Source: Oscillospiraceae bacterium (GTDB taxonomy: Bacteria; Bacillota; Clostridia; Oscillospirales; Oscillospiraceae). Taken from it: a DNA stretch of 5,459 nt. The notes under the pieces are model-generated. The model was not told where the DNA came from. It did not search any database and saw only the letters and a program-made list of their open reading frames with translations. The stretch spans positions 1-5,459 of the forward strand of contig JAISTA010000058.1 of assembly GCA_031272845.1 (NCBI GenBank), given 5' to 3'. This document shows, one piece after another, positions 3,945 to 5,459 of this stretch. Both the position numbers and the translations under genes were made by a program. Position 1 is the stretch's first letter. Every line of letters starts with the position of its first letter.

Positions 3945-5459
3945 CTATCCTCTTTTTGGCAGCTTATCAATTATCGCGCCCGTGATTCTGCCGCGCTCTT
4001 CCCGGCTTATACCCAGCATAAAAAAGCTCACGGCGTATATGGCGGCGTATGCGGCGGCATACAGAAGAAGAGCGATGATGCCCTGAATGTTCACGAAAAG
4101 CATAAGTAAAACACCGAATATAGCCGGCGGAAGCAACGGCGGGAGCAGCCTTGCTATGGATTTTACCCACCTTGACATATCAAGCCCGACGATTTTTACG
4201 TAGTAGACGTAGTTCACCAGTATCTGCGTGACGAATATGCAAATGCAGGTGCCGAGCGCCGCGCCTGTTATTCCGAAGCGCCGGCACAGAGGTATTCTCA
4301 GGAAAAACAGCAGAATAGTCAGTACAAGGTTTATGACGACAAGCGGCTTATGCCTGTTTTCGGCGCGGGTTATGTTCTGCCCGAGATCCATCGTCATTTG
4401 CAGCACGAGCGGCAATGCCAAAAGCACCGCCACGATATATGCCCCGCCGTACTGCTCACCCGCGTAAAATATGATGAACGGTCTGCCAAAAAACAATATT
4501 CCGGTGAACATAAGCGCAACGACTATAAACTGCGCGCGCCCTGTTTTTATCAGCAGATCAGACAGACTTTTCAGTTTGTCCGGCGCGTTTTCCGCCGCAA
4601 TCCTGTTCACGCGAGGGATAAACAGCCCTGTAATCGCTGCAGTAAAGCTCATCAGCACCAATGCAAGCTGACCGCCGACGGCGTATACTCCGGCGCTTGC
4701 GGTGTCAAGAATCCTTGAGACTAGAATTTTGTCAGACTGAAAGTTGATTGCCTCAACCGCGCTTTGCAGCAGAATGAAAAACGCAAACACAAGAATCTCA
4801 ATCAGCAACAGCCTAGGAAAGCCACGGCGCGAAAACCTGATTTTCAGCTTTTTCAGGCAGAAAGTCATCTGCACCGCACAGTACAGCACGGCTCCGCACA
4901 GCACAACAATCAAAAGAGCAGTCGAGCGCATCCCGGATTTTAGCACAAGTGCCGACATTCCAAGCAAAAACAGGTTTCGCACAATCAGCACTGCTTTGTT
5001 GAAAATAAATCGTTCCTGTGCAATGATCATAATCTCAAATGGTACGGCAAGCATTAAAACCGCGCCCGCAACCGACATAAATCTGAGCAATCTCGCCGCA
5101 AGCACAAGCTCTTGTGCGGAAAGCTTGCTGCCGAACATAGTCTGCGGGTGAAACGACAGGCCGAACCCGGCAATAAAAATCACCGCGCTGACGACTCCGA
5201 ACAGCAGTACAATTACGCCGTTAAGCTGCCTCGCGCGGTCGTGCTCTCCGTTTTGTATGAACCGAAAGTAATATCTTGTGTATGCGGCCGATAGACCCGC
5301 CCACATAAGCGCAATGTAGTTCTGAATGGAGATACAGACGCTGTACATCCCGAATTCAGACGGACCGAGAACACGTGTCGCAAGCGGTGTGAGCAGGAGC
5401 TGATAGCACATACCCATAAAAATCGCGGCGTATGAAAGCACCGCGCTGATTTTCAACTG
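3945..5459 (-). CDS. Polysaccharide/oligosaccharide flippase (Wzx-like, MOP superfamily), N-terminus outside window
   Basis: An open frame of at least 503 residues running off the right edge. It is highly hydrophobic with about 14 predicted membrane segments by eye, numbering from the Leu at 5456: near 5-27, 40-60, 81-103, 122-145, 155-174, 178-199, 215-236, 255-280, 318-338, 343-365, 373-391, 398-425, 440-460 and 465-487. The N-terminal pattern SYAAIFMGMCYQLLLTPLAT followed by RVLGPSEFGMYS is characteristic of the polysaccharide transport branch of the MOP superfamily, and residue 245 onward (SDKILVSRIL, then AGVYAVGGQLA) is the usual second-half signature. Such proteins move lipid-linked glycans across the cytoplasmic membrane; the substrate cannot be read from the sequence. 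The TTG at 5456-5454 could be called a start, but CAG precedes it with no stop, and relatives commonly read QLK before the first membrane segment, so the true start probably lies beyond the edge. No glycosyltransferase is in the window to confirm an exopolysaccharide cluster. Confidence 0.88.
   Translation of the reverse strand, partial: QLKISAVLSYAAIFMGMCYQLLLTPLATRVLGPSEFGMYSVCISIQNYIALMWAGLSAAYTRYYFRFIQNGEHDRARQLNGVIVLLFGVVSAVIFIAGFGLSFHPQTMFGSKLSAQELVLAARLLRFMSVAGAVLMLAVPFEIMIIAQERFIFNKAVLIVRNLFLLGMSALVLKSGMRSTALLIVVLCGAVLYCAVQMTFCLKKLKIRFSRRGFPRLLLIEILVFAFFILLQSAVEAINFQSDKILVSRILDTASAGVYAVGGQLALVLMSFTAAITGLFIPRVNRIAAENAPDKLKSLSDLLIKTGRAQFIVVALMFTGILFFGRPFIIFYAGEQYGGAYIVAVLLALPLVLQMTMDLGQNITRAENRHKPLVVINLVLTILLFFLRIPLCRRFGITGAALGTCICIFVTQILVNYVYYVKIVGLDMSRWVKSIARLLPPLLPPAIFGVLLMLFVNIQGIIALLLYAAAYAAIYAVSFFMLGISREERGRITGAIIDKLPKRG

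Noticed and set aside
1..5459. Mobile elements, CRISPR arrays, tRNA or rRNA genes
   Set aside because: No transposase, integrase, regularly spaced direct repeats or RNA gene signature was seen on either strand.

Overview
The window looks like a chromosomal segment of a Firmicute, probably a moderately GC-rich member of the Clostridia. The basis is a single-ACT threonine ammonia-lyase, a very short AHAS small subunit, a Cdd1-family protein, strong GGAG-type ribosome binding sites and AT-rich intergenic DNA. This placement is an inference from gene content. All genes supported here lie on the minus strand, so transcription runs from high to low coordinates.

Layout in transcription order. From the right edge (5459) to 3945 is a multi-pass membrane protein of the polysaccharide/oligosaccharide flippase (Wzx-like, MOP superfamily) type, cut by the window edge. 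Five bases later comes a small helix-hairpin-helix protein of the Cdd1 ('pathogenicity locus') family (3939-3691). A weak hairpin plus T-rich tract (about 3655-3591) may end that unit. Then comes a perfect-consensus sigma-A type promoter (TTGACA, 17 bp, TATAAT; 3590-3562) that opens a branched-chain amino acid operon: a leader region with a 45-codon Ile/Val-rich peptide ORF (3514-3377), a strong intrinsic terminator (3362-3326), then ilvA (3295-2087), ilvB (2072-396), ilvN (391-143) and the first 36 codons of ilvC (109 to the left edge).

The operon encodes the first enzymes of isoleucine synthesis and the shared Ile/Val steps. IlvA makes 2-oxobutyrate from threonine, IlvB with IlvN makes acetohydroxy acids, and IlvC reduces and isomerises them. 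IlvA carries one C-terminal ACT domain and IlvN is a bare ACT domain, so both can be feedback-controlled.

The most interesting part is the ilvA leader, which was not obvious as a gene. It has the parts of classical ribosome-mediated attenuation: a leader peptide with runs of Ile and Val codons (including ISVVVIII, the same eight residues I recall from the enterobacterial IlvL peptide), G-rich segments able to pair with the 5' arm of the terminator, and a GC-rich terminator with a U tract just before ilvA. In Firmicutes such operons are commonly controlled by T-box leaders instead, and no T-box consensus was seen. Within the window this is the best candidate for something undescribed.
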